From Desulfospira sp963664655 (GTDB lineage Bacteria > Desulfobacterota > Desulfobacteria > Desulfobacterales > Desulfobacteraceae): a stretch of DNA of 64,000 bases. The translations under genes were made by a program, and so were the position numbers. Shown piece by piece: positions 1-7,757 of the stretch. Each line of letters begins with the position of its first letter. Position 1 is the stretch's first letter. The notes under the pieces were generated by a model. That model was given only the letters and a program-made list of their open reading frames with translations, did not search any database and had not been told where the DNA came from. The stretch is from positions 124,001 to 188,000 of the forward strand of contig CAXXHM010000001.1 of NCBI GenBank assembly GCA_963664655.2. The letters are read 5' to 3'.

Positions 1-65
1 TGGACGATAAAGCTGTGAATGCTCTTGCGTGGATTTTGGGAGGTGAAGATGAGAATGAAAGCTAA
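1..65 (+). CDS. 3' end of an unidentified gene
   Basis: An open frame enters from the left edge and ends at TAA 63-65; its last 20 codons read as an acidic tail (…LGGEDENES). It overlaps the next start codon at 49 by 17 bp, as the other genes of this element do. Too short to identify. Confidence 0.35.
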   Translation, partial: DDKAVNALAWILGGEDENES

Positions 66-444
66 AATAAAAAAACAACTCAAAAAAGAAAACGCCAAAT
101 GGCCATTACATCTTACCCCCTGGCCATCTTCAGATTGGCCCACAGAATACCGGCCGGATAAGCTCAAAGAGGTTTGGAGATCAAGAGACTATCTTGTCCA
201 AATTTTTAACGACGGACCTTATGAAAGGATAAGTGTTTGCCGCACAAGCATTAACGGTAACCGGTGGACCGACGGCATTCCATGGGAGGATTTGCAGCGA
301 CTTAAAAAAGAATGCGGCCGTGGCGATCTTGCGGCCGTTGAAATTTACCCACCTGACAAGGACCTGGTTAATGTTGCCAACATGCGCCATTTATGGGTTT
401 TGCCTGCCGTACCAAATTTTTGTTGGCAAGCTGGGGGGCAATAA
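49..444 (+). CDS. Small conserved phage/island protein (DUF7694-like)
   Basis: 131 residues starting at ATG 49, which has a good ribosome binding site (GGGAGGTG at 38-45); an in-frame ATG at 19 has none. The protein has a basic N-terminus, then a conserved-looking core with RSRDYLVQ, SVCRTSING.RW.DGI.W and a C-terminal VEIYPPDKDLVNVANMRHLW segment. I associate this pattern with a short family of unknown function found in phages and integrative elements (DUF7694 from memory, not checked). It is the first complete gene in a tight plus-strand run; the next gene starts 3 bp downstream. Function unknown. The gene looks intact. Confidence 0.6.
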   Translation: MRMKAKIKKQLKKENAKWPLHLTPWPSSDWPTEYRPDKLKEVWRSRDYLVQIFNDGPYERISVCRTSINGNRWTDGIPWEDLQRLKKECGRGDLAAVEIYPPDKDLVNVANMRHLWVLPAVPNFCWQAGGQ

Positions 445-446
445 AG

Positions 447-985
447 ATGCTAAATAAACAAGGCCTTGGAAAAATAGATTACTGCGACTACACATTTAAC
501 CCCATTGGCGGCCGGTGCCGGCACAACTGCCCGTATTGCTATATGCGGGGATACTGGAAACGGTACCCGGCCACAGCGGAGCTGCAACTCAAAGAAAAAT
601 ATCTTTCATCTAACCTTCCTAAAAAACCTGCTGTAATTTTTGCCGGGTCAAGCACTGACGTGTGGGGTGATTGGGTGCCGTATGTGAAGGAGGACCGATC
701 GGCCCTAAAGTATAGTGAAAAATGAGGAACGACAAAGGGAGTGAAAAATTTCCATAAGATAGCTTGCAAAAAATAAAGCCTCTTTCCATCAAATATCGTG
801 ATCACTCTCAGTTTGGCCTGCGCTGGATCATCATCGGCGCTGATTCCAGACGGGGAGCAAGGAAGCCCCCCAAGGAATGGGCAGACACACTTATTCAGAC
901 GGCCAGGGACAAAAAAATCTCAGTCTGGGTCAAAGATAATTACGACCATCCAGACAGAATAAAACAATTTCCGAAAGGAACTTGA
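447..985 (+). pseudogene. Decayed DUF5131 (phage Gp37/Gp68-like, radical-SAM-like) gene
   Basis: The N-terminal piece (447-725) has the family pattern: YCDYTFNPIGG followed by a CX3CX2C cluster motif (CRHNCPYCY), then FAGSSTDVWGDWV. It stops at 723-725. The C-terminal piece resumes at about 764 in another frame with LRWIIIGADS, a PPKEW segment and VWVKDNYDHP, ending at 985, which matches the family's normal C-terminus. Between them only about 40 bp remain where members of the family usually have roughly 80 or more residues. The gene therefore has an internal deletion plus a frame break. The start at ATG 447 is 3 bp after the previous stop. Intact relatives are thought to be Fe-S enzymes of unknown substrate carried by phages. 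Confidence 0.7.
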
Positions 986-987
986 GA

Positions 988-1227
988 ATGGCAAGAACAA
1001 AAAACAGAAAAACTTTTTTCTATATCGTGCAGCCAAGAACCAAGGATGCCAGGGTATACAGGGTTATGCAAAAAAGGGGGGTAGCTCACCACCCGAAATA
1101 CCTGGGACAGGCACCCTTACCCAATTTGGATATGCAATTGGAGGCTGTGGTTTACTGGTTGATAACAAAACGCCATATTCATTTCGGGCATTATGCCAAC
1201 GGCTTGGCTGAGGTGCATGCAGTATGA
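988..1227 (+). CDS. Hypothetical protein of the integrative element
   Basis: 79 residues from ATG 988, with AAGGA 8-13 bp upstream; a TTG at 982 in the same frame is possible but worse placed. The product is basic at its N-terminus (MARTKNRKTFFY), with an aromatic/basic middle and a C-terminal ITKRHIHFGHYANGLAEV segment. No known domain recognised. It starts 2 bp after the broken DUF5131 gene and overlaps the next gene by 4 bp (ATGA), which supports it being translated as part of the run. Confidence 0.5.
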   Translation: MARTKNRKTFFYIVQPRTKDARVYRVMQKRGVAHHPKYLGQAPLPNLDMQLEAVVYWLITKRHIHFGHYANGLAEVHAV

Positions 1228-2331
1228 TTGCAGCTGTTAATAAAAAAGATGCCAAGGGGAACGCTCCGGCTAAATTGACTTCATTTGAAAAAAAATGGCG
1301 TGAATCTGTCCGGTCTGGTGAGTTGTCAAAAAAATACGACATGCTCCGACAGCGCCAAGCCATGCCTTTAAAAGAAAAAATTGAAATGTCTTTGGAGCGA
1401 ATTTGGGAATGGGGTCAGGCATTTGATGGCAATATCAGCGTAGGATATTCAGGCGGCAAAGACAGTGAAATCTTGCTTTACCTGGCCCGCAAGGTTTATC
1501 CAGATACCCCGGCGGTGTTCTGTAACACGGGCCTTGAATACCCTGAAATACTTTCCCAGATCAAACACACTGATAATGTGATCCGATTACGGCCGCGCAT
1601 TACATTCCGCCGCGTTATTCAGGATTACGGCTGGCCGGTGATTAGCAAGAAAGTTGCCAGAGGCCTGTCAATCCTACGGAATCCAACCGGCAATAATCAA
1701 AATATCTATCGGCTTTATGATACCGGTATCAACCGCTTTGGGGAGCCTGTTAATGGGTTTAAGGTCGCTAAACGTTGGCGCTTTCTGATTGATGCACCAT
1801 TCGATATTTCAGACCGGTGCTGTCAGATTATGAAAAAAGACCCAATGAAGAAATATGAAAAAAGCACGGGCCGGTCTCAAATGGTGGGGATGATGGCGGA
1901 TGATTCCAAGGCCCGGGAGAAAGTATATCTCCAGACCGGGTGTAATGCATTTGATGCCAAACACCCCAAGGTCCATGCCCTTGGGGTTCTGGACAGAGCA
2001 GGACATTTTGCAGGCCTTAAAAGTTTTCAACATCCCCTATGCCAGAGTTTACGGGGAAATTTGCCAGGACAAGGGCACGGGCCTACTTTACTTTGATGGT
2101 GTTCATTCGACGGGTTGCATTTTTTGTTGCTTCGGGCTGCACATGGAATCAGCCCCAAACAGGTTTCAAAAACTTAGAAAGACGCACCCCAGACATTTCA
2201 AATTCTGTATGGAAAAATTGGGGCTTTCAAAGGTTTTAGATTACATCCATGACAATTGCCCAGACCGGCACGTCGCCCGAAAATTTACGTATCGAGAGTA
2301 CCGAAAACAAACCCAATTGGAGTTGTTCTAA
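1224..2331 (+). pseudogene. PAPS-reductase-like (PP-loop ATP pyrophosphatase) gene with a frameshift
   Basis: The first frame (1224 to about 1970) encodes the N-terminal part of a phosphoadenosine-phosphosulfate reductase family protein: SVGYSGGKDSE is the PP-loop, followed by VFCNTGLEYPE. A later segment has DRCCQIMKKDP. Near 1966-1972 (run ccccaagg) the coding pattern moves to another frame, which runs to TAA 2331 with FWTEQDILQALK, CIFCCFGLH and RKFTYREYRKQTQLELF, all normal for this family. The joined product would be about 368 residues. Either the gene is truly frameshifted or there is a one-base sequence error in the homopolymer. Such phage and island PP-loop proteins are distinct from assimilatory CysH; DndC of DNA phosphorothioation is a relative. 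It sits 1 bp before a cytosine methyltransferase, so a role in nucleic-acid modification is a reasonable guess only. Confidence 0.75.
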
Positions 2332-2332
2332 C

Positions 2333-3385
2333 ATGAGAACTGATACTGTCACGGCCGTGGATCTATTCTGTGGTGCCGGCGGCACCAGCACTGGCCTTAT
2401 TCAAGCGGCAGAATCCTTGGGCAAAAAAGTAAACCTCACGGCAATCAATCATTGGGATAAAGCCATCCAGACGCACAAGGCAAACCACGCTGAAGTCCGT
2501 CACCTGTGTGAAAACTTGGATAATGTAACCCCCCGGGCGCTGTTTCCCCAAGGTCGTATCAATCTTTTGGTGGCAAGCCCAGAATGCACTCACCACAGTA
2601 ACGCCCGGGGCGGAGTGCCATGCTCTGACCAGTCCCGGGCCACGGCCTGGCGGGTGGTTGACTGGGCCGCCGCAATATACATTGACAACATTTTAATTGA
2701 GAATGTTCCTGAATTTATGTCCTGGGGGCCGCTCGGTGCCGATGGAAAGCCAATGAAATCAAAGAGAGGGGCGACCTTCCAGGCTCTTAAAGTTGCCCTG
2801 GAGTCTCTCGGTTACCGGGTTGATCACCGGGTTTTAAATGCAGCCGATTACGGAGACCCAACCTGCCGTAACCGACTTTTCCTGATCGCCCGCCGTGGAA
2901 ATAAAAAAATCCGGTGGCCAGAGCCGACACACGCCGAAAAACCGGAACCAAATTTATTTGGAAATCAGGTCAACCCCTGGGTGCCTGCCAGAGAAATTAT
3001 TGACTGGACCATTGAAGGGCAGTCGATCTTCCACCGGAAAAAGCCACTGGCCGAAAAGACCCTGGCCCGGATTGAATACGGACTCCAGAAGTTTGGCGGC
3101 GAGGACTTCCTGGTTAAATTTTTCGGCACCGGCCGGGCCCAGTCAGTTGATCAGCCCCTGGGCACTGTCACCACAAAGGACCGGTTTGGCTTGGTGGAAA
3201 TTTTTGAGAAAACTCCGGGCCTGGATATCCGCCTCCGGATGTTGCAACCGCACGAGCTGGCCCGGGCCCAGTCCTTCCCGGATGATTACAAATTCTGTGG
3301 GAACAAGGGTGAAATCGTTAAACAGATCGGAAATGCAGTGCCCGGCCGGATCGCTGCGGCATTGTGCCGGGAGTTGATTGCATAA
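2333..3385 (+). CDS. DNA (cytosine-5-)-methyltransferase
   Basis: 350 residues from ATG 2333, just after the previous stop; an upstream in-frame ATG at 2249 lies inside the previous gene. The start gives the canonical N-terminus: VDLFCGAGGTSTG (motif I, AdoMet binding) about residue 8. Motif IV is present as ASPECTHHS, a variant of the usual PPCQ with Cys in the catalytic place, as in many phage and island enzymes. ILIENVPEF is motif VI, and the end has QIGNAVPGRIAAAL (motif X). It methylates C5 of cytosine in a specific DNA sequence, transferring the methyl group from AdoMet. No restriction endonuclease is adjacent, so it looks like an orphan protective or regulatory methylase of the element. 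The target sequence cannot be read from this. Confidence 0.93.
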   Translation: MRTDTVTAVDLFCGAGGTSTGLIQAAESLGKKVNLTAINHWDKAIQTHKANHAEVRHLCENLDNVTPRALFPQGRINLLVASPECTHHSNARGGVPCSDQSRATAWRVVDWAAAIYIDNILIENVPEFMSWGPLGADGKPMKSKRGATFQALKVALESLGYRVDHRVLNAADYGDPTCRNRLFLIARRGNKKIRWPEPTHAEKPEPNLFGNQVNPWVPAREIIDWTIEGQSIFHRKKPLAEKTLARIEYGLQKFGGEDFLVKFFGTGRAQSVDQPLGTVTTKDRFGLVEIFEKTPGLDIRLRMLQPHELARAQSFPDDYKFCGNKGEIVKQIGNAVPGRIAAALCRELIA

Positions 3386-3402
3386 TTTTTTCAGGAGAAC
3401 CT

Positions 3403-3570
3403 ATGATCGAAATAGCCTACACATTACAAGACGGCAAAGAGCGCATAGGCCGGTTGGTCCATGATAATAACAGGACTGCACTGATTTATCCGTACCGGTG
3501 GATTAAATGCAGCCCCATCAAAGTACACAAAATTAAAAACCGGGTTAGGGTGTTGAAAAATGGCAAATAA
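3403..3570 (+). CDS. Small hypothetical protein of the element
   Basis: 55 residues from ATG 3403, preceded by TCAGGAGAAC at 3391-3400, a clear ribosome binding site. The product is basic, beta-rich in pattern (YTLQDGKERIGRLV, then PYRWIKCSPIKVHKIKNRV). An upstream ATG at 3364 overlaps the methyltransferase and has no binding site. No family recognised. It overlaps the next small gene by 11 bp, which suggests translational coupling. Confidence 0.55.
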   Translation: MIEIAYTLQDGKERIGRLVHDNNRTALIYPYRWIKCSPIKVHKIKNRVRVLKNGK

Positions 3571-3754
3571 ACAAATCGAAATCTGTTTAGAAATTTTAAA
3601 AGAAACCAAGGCCGCTTACCTGGTCACTGATGCTGGGGAGCAAATCGCCTGGATTCCGAAATCACAGGTCACGCCTGATCAAGATTGTGGCCCTGGTGAC
3701 ACCGTGGTTTTCACCATGCCAGAATGGTTGGCATTGGAGAAAGGGTTTATTTAA
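3560..3754 (+). CDS. Small phage/island protein with WIPKSQ motif
   Basis: 64 residues. It has an N-terminal part that looks like a short beta barrel (ILKETKAAYLVTDAGEQIAWIPKSQV) and an acidic GD turn before VVFTMPEWLALEKGF. Small proteins with a 'AxLV...WIPKSQ...EW.A...G' layout are common beside phage DNA-modification and recombination genes; the function is unknown. It begins inside the preceding small gene and is followed 13 bp later by the recombinase start. Confidence 0.6.
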   Translation: MANKQIEICLEILKETKAAYLVTDAGEQIAWIPKSQVTPDQDCGPGDTVVFTMPEWLALEKGFI

Positions 3755-3767
3755 AAAGGAATTAACC

Positions 3768-5006
3768 TTGACTGGACCACGGACACATACTACAACCCCG
3801 ATTGAACAGTTTAAGGCGGGGATAATCTGCATGAAGGGTAATATTATTACTACCGAAAAATGCATGATATGTGGGGCCACATTAAAACATGACGACCGGC
3901 GACACGGGCTTTTTTGCCCGGAGCATCCACAGATATCATGCGTTAAAGTGTTCGTGGTTCGGTTCGGGCGGCACATCCAGAGACAATTCAACAATTACGA
4001 TAAAGCCGCTCAGTTTTTAAATGGCCTGCGGTTTAAAACTGGAGAGGGGTCTTTCGATTTAAAAGACTATGCATCTGATAAACCATATTCTTTCCGGGTG
4101 TTGTCTGAAAAATATTTGAAGCGCAAAAAACATTTAAAAAGCTTCAAAGAAAAAAGACGGCATATTAAAGTTGCTCAGGAATATTTTTATGATGGGAATG
4201 TGAAATACATCACCGGGGCAGATATTGAAGACTACCTTTTCGATATAAAAAATATTTCTGAAAAGACCCGGGCCAATTATGCCAGTGCCTTATCCGATTT
4301 TTTCAAATGGGTTTTAAAACGCCAAATAATAAAGATTATCCCTCCGTTCCCTGAAATTAATTTTGAGCTTGGATACCGGACAATAACTGATCCACAAACC
4401 CAACGGGCAATTATTGAAAAAGTAAGGGACCTGTCAGAAGATAAAAACCCCAAAATTTGGTTTGGAATTGATTTATTAGCAACATACGTTAATCTGCGCC
4501 CTGGGGACCTGCTAAAGATAAAAGAAAAGGATATTGACCTGATCCATGGGGTAATAACCATTCATTATCCAACCAAAGCTAAAAATAAAATCAAAACCGT
4601 TCGGTTGTTGCCGGACCACATTGAAGAATTCAAAGAATTGAAAGAACAATTCCCGGCCCTGCCCGAGCTAAAATTCTTCCGGCACCATGGCGGCATCCCA
4701 AGCCAAAAACCCAATACGCCATTTGGACCAAAATATTTCAAAGTATGGTGGGACCGGGCATGTGAAAAACTCGGGGTCCAGGGGCTGGACCTGTACGGCG
4801 GTACCAGGCATACCAGCACAACAGAAATAGCCCGCCTTGCCGGCACTCAAAATGCCCGGGAAGCATCCGCCCATGAAACAAACAAAGCCTTTGACCGGTA
4901 TTGCCAATTTCAAAACGACACTGCGTTTAAAATGGCTGGTCTGCTCAGAAAAAATAAAACCGATGCTGAGGTATTAGAATTCCCTAAAAAGGCCGGAAAA
5001 GACTGA
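3768..5006 (+). CDS. Tyrosine recombinase / phage-type integrase
   Basis: 412 residues from TTG 3768 (AAGGA at 3757-3761). ATG 3831 (391 residues) is the alternative start. The N-terminus has a small Cys/His cluster (CMIC… FCPEH…C) that resembles a zinc ribbon, then a SAM-like core-binding domain (about 100-190), then the catalytic domain. Visible catalytic residues: Arg in YVNLRPGDLL, Lys in YPTKAKNK, Arg-His in GGTRHTS, His in SAHETNKAF and the nucleophile Tyr in FDRYCQF. The usual His of the HxxR box is Gly here (YGGTR). It catalyses integration and excision of the element; its place beside the ssrA 3' end fits. It is convergent with ssrA. Confidence 0.93.
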   Translation: MTGPRTHTTTPIEQFKAGIICMKGNIITTEKCMICGATLKHDDRRHGLFCPEHPQISCVKVFVVRFGRHIQRQFNNYDKAAQFLNGLRFKTGEGSFDLKDYASDKPYSFRVLSEKYLKRKKHLKSFKEKRRHIKVAQEYFYDGNVKYITGADIEDYLFDIKNISEKTRANYASALSDFFKWVLKRQIIKIIPPFPEINFELGYRTITDPQTQRAIIEKVRDLSEDKNPKIWFGIDLLATYVNLRPGDLLKIKEKDIDLIHGVITIHYPTKAKNKIKTVRLLPDHIEEFKELKEQFPALPELKFFRHHGGIPSQKPNTPFGPKYFKVWWDRACEKLGVQGLDLYGGTRHTSTTEIARLAGTQNAREASAHETNKAFDRYCQFQNDTAFKMAGLLRKNKTDAEVLEFPKKAGKD

Positions 5007-5014
5007 TATGAGAA

Positions 5015-5034
5015 AGTCAGCACATAGTCAGCAC
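5015..5034. repeat. Two direct AGTCAGCAC repeats, 11 bp apart, inside a hairpin
   Basis: AGTCAGCAC occurs at 5015-5023 and 5026-5034, one helical turn apart. They are enclosed by an inverted pair TGAGAAA (5009-5015) and TTTTCTCA (5036-5043). Directly repeated 9-11 bp boxes between an integrase gene and its attachment core are typical of arm-type recombinase or excisionase sites; the hairpin could also end the integrase transcript. Both readings are inference. Confidence 0.5.
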
Positions 5035-5057
5035 CTTTTCTCAGTGTCCCAAGTAAT

Positions 5058-5088
5058 GAAAAAGCCCGAAAACACTATGGTTTCGGGC
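5058..5088 (-). terminator. Intrinsic terminator of ssrA
   Basis: On the minus strand GCCCGAAA pairs with TTTCGGGC (plus-strand arms 5064-5071 and 5081-5088, loop of 9) and is followed by a run of five T. It lies 7 bp past the tmRNA CCA end. It is inside the element side of the junction, so the element probably supplies the terminator after integration. Confidence 0.8.
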
Positions 5089-5095
5089 CGTATAC

Positions 5096-5141
5096 TGGTG
5101 GAGGCGGCGGGAGTTGAACCCGCGTCCGAAGACAATCTTCC
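5096..5141. other. Probable attachment (att) site of the element, at the ssrA 3' end
   Basis: The tRNA-like 3' end of tmRNA (T arm GGGTTCAACTCCC, acceptor and CCA) is intact and abuts the integrase end of the element. Tyrosine recombinases that use ssrA recombine within its 3' part and restore the gene. The crossover core cannot be defined without the other end. The interval given is the tRNA-like 3' portion only. Confidence 0.45.
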
Positions 5142-5451
5142 CAGGCTTCTACATACTTATCCCGAACTTTGTAATTGACCTAAAAGGCCCCTTCAGGATG
5201 GGTTCTTTTAGGCATAGCCTGAAAAATTCAACCGTTAAAGCTCAGACATCTTTAACGGCGGTCCTGCAATTATGACGTCCTGATCCGGATCTGCAGGAGG
5301 GATGCCGGGAGGACGGAAGCCGGTTTAAGCGGCTACAGCGTAGTTATAATCATCTGCGATTATATTTAAACTTTGCCAAGTTTACGAGTCGGCAAAACAC
5401 TCGGTATGCTACCATGGGCTTCAAAATCTCCGTCGAAGCCATTTCGCCCCC
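5096..5451 (-). ncRNA. ssrA: Transfer-messenger RNA (tmRNA)
   Basis: The 5' end reads GGGGGCGAAATGGCTTCGAC and the 3' end TTCAACTCCCGCCGCCTCCA plus CCA. The seven 5' bases GGGGGCG pair with CGCCTCC before the discriminator A. Length is 356 nt. The tag frame follows TAATC at 5357-5325 and encodes ADDYNYAVAA then TAA, a normal proteobacterial degradation tag ending AVAA. The RNA frees stalled ribosomes together with SmpB, whose gene is just upstream in the same direction. The 3' end is the probable integration site of the element to the left. Confidence 0.97.
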
Positions 5452-5483
5452 AAATTGTAAAAGATCAATGATCCGCTTTGGGT

Positions 5484-5511
5484 ATAATAAACTTGCCCCA
5501 GGGGAAGTCAA
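5484..5511 (-). promoter_or_regulatory. Sigma-70-type promoter of ssrA
   Basis: On the minus strand TTGACT (5506-5511) and TATTAT (5484-5489) are separated by 16 bp. Transcription would begin about 25 bp before the mature tmRNA 5' end, leaving a short precursor as expected for RNase P processing. It lies between the smpB stop and ssrA. Confidence 0.65.
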
Positions 5512-5523
5512 TACCCCGGCCCG

Positions 5524-5985
5524 TTAATATTTCTTTCTTTCCCGGTCCAGGTCCCGCTTGACATCCCGCTGTTTGATGGTTTCACGCTTGTCATACAGCT
5601 TTTTGCCCTTGCCAAGCCCGATGAGAACCTTGATTTTGTCGTTCTTAAAATAAATTTTCAAGGGAACCAGGGTATACCCCTTTTCCTTTATTTTACCTAT
5701 CAACTTGCGGATTTCGTAGTTGTGAAGCAGCAGCTTCCGGGTCCGCATGGCCTCGTGATTGGCGTTATAGGCATATTTGTAAGGAGAGATGTGAAGCTGG
5801 CGCAGGAACACTTCGCCCCGTTTAATGTCAGCGTAAGAATCCTGAAAGCTGACCCGGCCTTCCCGTATGGATTTAACCTCGGAACCCACCAGAACAATGC
5901 CGGCTTCATATTCATCATCAATATGGTAATTGTGTCGGGCTTTTTTGTTGGACGCAATTAATTTTATATAGTCCTTTTCGGTCAT
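5524..5985 (-). CDS. smpB: SsrA-binding protein SmpB
   Basis: 153 residues, normal family length. Family features: NKKARHNYHIDD near the N-terminus, GSEVKSIREGRVSF, and a C-terminal basic tail DVKRDLDRERKKY that enters the ribosomal mRNA channel. It binds tmRNA and brings it to stalled ribosomes. It overlaps the end of ptsI by 4 bp and is followed 72 bp later by ssrA, so both components of trans-translation are together. Confidence 0.97.
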   Translation of the reverse strand: MTEKDYIKLIASNKKARHNYHIDDEYEAGIVLVGSEVKSIREGRVSFQDSYADIKRGEVFLRQLHISPYKYAYNANHEAMRTRKLLLHNYEIRKLIGKIKEKGYTLVPLKIYFKNDKIKVLIGLGKGKKLYDKRETIKQRDVKRDLDRERKKY

Positions 5986-7757
5986 TGGGCCTCTTCGGGT
6001 TCTTTGTTGGGAAGGATATCTTTATAGGCATCCTGGATATGGCGGGTGATTTCTTCAACCGTCATAAATCTCAGGGCCTGATCAACTATTTTCTGGTTTT
6101 CCCTGACATCCAGGTCCCGGATAATTTTTTTAACCACAGGGATAGATGCCGAGTTCATGGACAGGTTTCTTAACCCCAGCCCGATCAGAACCGGAATGTT
6201 GATGGGGTCACCTGCCATTTCGCCGCACATCACCAGTTCAATGCCGCTTTGGTTGGCCGCATCCACCGTCATTTTAATCATTTTCAGAACCGCCGGGTTC
6301 AGGGCCTGGTACAGATGGGCCACCCGCCGGTTTCTCCGGTCTATGGCCATGGAGTACTGGATCAGGTCATTGGTCCCGATACTGAAAAAATCCACCTGGG
6401 CGGCCAGTTCCGGGGCCATCATAACCGCTGAGGGCACCTCTATCATGATTCCTAAAGGGATATCCTTGTTGAAAATCTTGCTCTCTTCGGTGAGTTTTTG
6501 AACGGCCAGAGCAATGGCCTCCTTGACCCGGATAAGTTCTTCAACGCAGGAGATCATGGGAATGAGCAGCTTAATGTTGCCAAAGGCCGCTGCCCTTAAA
6601 ATGGCTTTGATCTGGGTAACAAAGATGGCCTGGTTCTCAAGGCAGAAGCGCACCGCCCGCAGCCCTAACGCCGGGTTGGCCTCTTCGACCGGATCAATAT
6701 ACGGGTTGAACTTATCGCCGTTGATATCAAGGGTTCTGATGGTCACCGGCTCAGGGTTCATAATTTCAACCAGCTCTTTATACCTTTGCAGCAGTTCTTC
6801 CTCTGTGGGAAACCGCTTCAAATCCAGATAAAGAAATTCAGTCCTGAACAGGCCGATGCCGGTGGCGCCGTTGTCTTTGGCCGCCACCACCTCTTCCACA
6901 AGCTCAATGTTGGCCATCAGGTTAAAGGAGACATTGTCCCGGGTCACCGCAGGCAGGTGGCTGTCCCGTTCAAGGTTGGCCCGGTAGGCCGCAAACCGCG
7001 CCATCCGGTCTTCATATTTGAACAGGGTTTCCTCGTCAGGGTTGACAATGATGATCCCGGAAGACCCATCTACAATAAGAATGTCATCGTTGTTTATCCG
7101 GACCGTGGCTTTCCCCAGCCCCATGACAGAGGGAATTTTCAAAGATTTGGCCACAATGGCGGTGTGGGAGTCCCGGCCGCCCCGGTCGGTAATGAAGCCT
7201 TTAATGGTTTCCAGCTGGATCTGGCTGGCATCGGCCGGGGTCAGATCGTGGGCCACCAGGATCACCCGTTTGTCGATGTCGGCTATTTTAATGTCCTTGG
7301 CACCGATCAGATAGGACATGATCTTGTCGGAAACCTGGACAATATCGTTGACCCTGGCCTGAAGATATTCGTCATCCACCTGCTGGAACATGAGCTTGAT
7401 TTCCCGGGAGACTTTTCTTAAGGCCCATTCCGCATTGATTTTTTCTGTGGAAATGGTGTCAATGGTCCGGCCGTAGAGCATTTTGTCCTTGAACAGGATC
7501 ATGTGGGTTTCAAGGATGTTCAGGTTTTCACTGAAATCCGCCCCCAAAGACGCAATAATTTTGGCATGGTCATTTTTGGCCCGGGTCACGGCATTTTTAA
7601 ACCGGTCGATTTCCGCGGGGACCATGGAATCACACAGGGGATACCGCTCAATAATATTGACCCCTTCCCGCTCCACAAGGTATGCCTTGCCAATACAAAT
7701 TCCTGGAGATCCGCCGATTCCGCGAAGAACTAACTGTGCCGGGCCACCATCACTCAT
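5982..7757 (-). CDS. ptsI: Phosphoenolpyruvate-protein phosphotransferase (PTS enzyme I)
   Basis: 591 residues, normal length. N-terminal phosphohistidine domain with GGRDSHTAIVAKS around residue 195; the His there accepts phosphate from PEP. PEP-binding barrel with GLFRTEFLYL, SIGTNDLIQYSMAIDR (about 460) and the catalytic Cys in MCGEMAGDP (about 508). It phosphorylates HPr, whose gene overlaps it by 4 bp upstream. No enzyme II sugar permease is encoded in the window, and a large class I adenylate cyclase is two genes upstream, so a regulatory phosphorelay is more likely than a sugar uptake role (inference). Confidence 0.96.
   Translation of the reverse strand: MSDGGPAQLVLRGIGGSPGICIGKAYLVEREGVNIIERYPLCDSMVPAEIDRFKNAVTRAKNDHAKIIASLGADFSENLNILETHMILFKDKMLYGRTIDTISTEKINAEWALRKVSREIKLMFQQVDDEYLQARVNDIVQVSDKIMSYLIGAKDIKIADIDKRVILVAHDLTPADASQIQLETIKGFITDRGGRDSHTAIVAKSLKIPSVMGLGKATVRINNDDILIVDGSSGIIIVNPDEETLFKYEDRMARFAAYRANLERDSHLPAVTRDNVSFNLMANIELVEEVVAAKDNGATGIGLFRTEFLYLDLKRFPTEEELLQRYKELVEIMNPEPVTIRTLDINGDKFNPYIDPVEEANPALGLRAVRFCLENQAIFVTQIKAILRAAAFGNIKLLIPMISCVEELIRVKEAIALAVQKLTEESKIFNKDIPLGIMIEVPSAVMMAPELAAQVDFFSIGTNDLIQYSMAIDRRNRRVAHLYQALNPAVLKMIKMTVDAANQSGIELVMCGEMAGDPINIPVLIGLGLRNLSMNSASIPVVKKIIRDLDVRENQKIVDQALRFMTVEEITRHIQDAYKDILPNKEPEEAQ

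Larger units (their letters stand above)
1..5095. mobile_element. Right part of an integrative element inserted at the 3' end of ssrA
   Basis: All genes from the left edge to 5006 are on the plus strand, closely packed, and of phage/integrative-element type (conserved small phage protein, DUF5131-like, PAPS-reductase-like, C5 methyltransferase, tyrosine recombinase). They are followed at once by the 3' end of tmRNA, a well-known target of tyrosine recombinases. Everything to the right is ordinary chromosome (smpB, ptsI). Inference: the element is integrated in the ssrA 3' end, its right boundary is at or inside 5096 to about 5150, and its left boundary lies outside the window. Two of its genes are broken, which suggests decay. 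A phage remnant, an ICE or a genomic island cannot be told apart from this part alone. Confidence 0.75.

Noticed and set aside
2249..2332. Upstream start (ATG 2249) for the C5 methyltransferase
   Set aside because: It overlaps the C-terminus of the PAPS-reductase-like gene, and the start at 2333 gives the normal distance to motif I.
6786..7421. Long plus-strand open frame opposite ptsI
   Set aside because: It lies wholly within ptsI on the other strand and its product is low-complexity with no domain. ptsI itself is certain.
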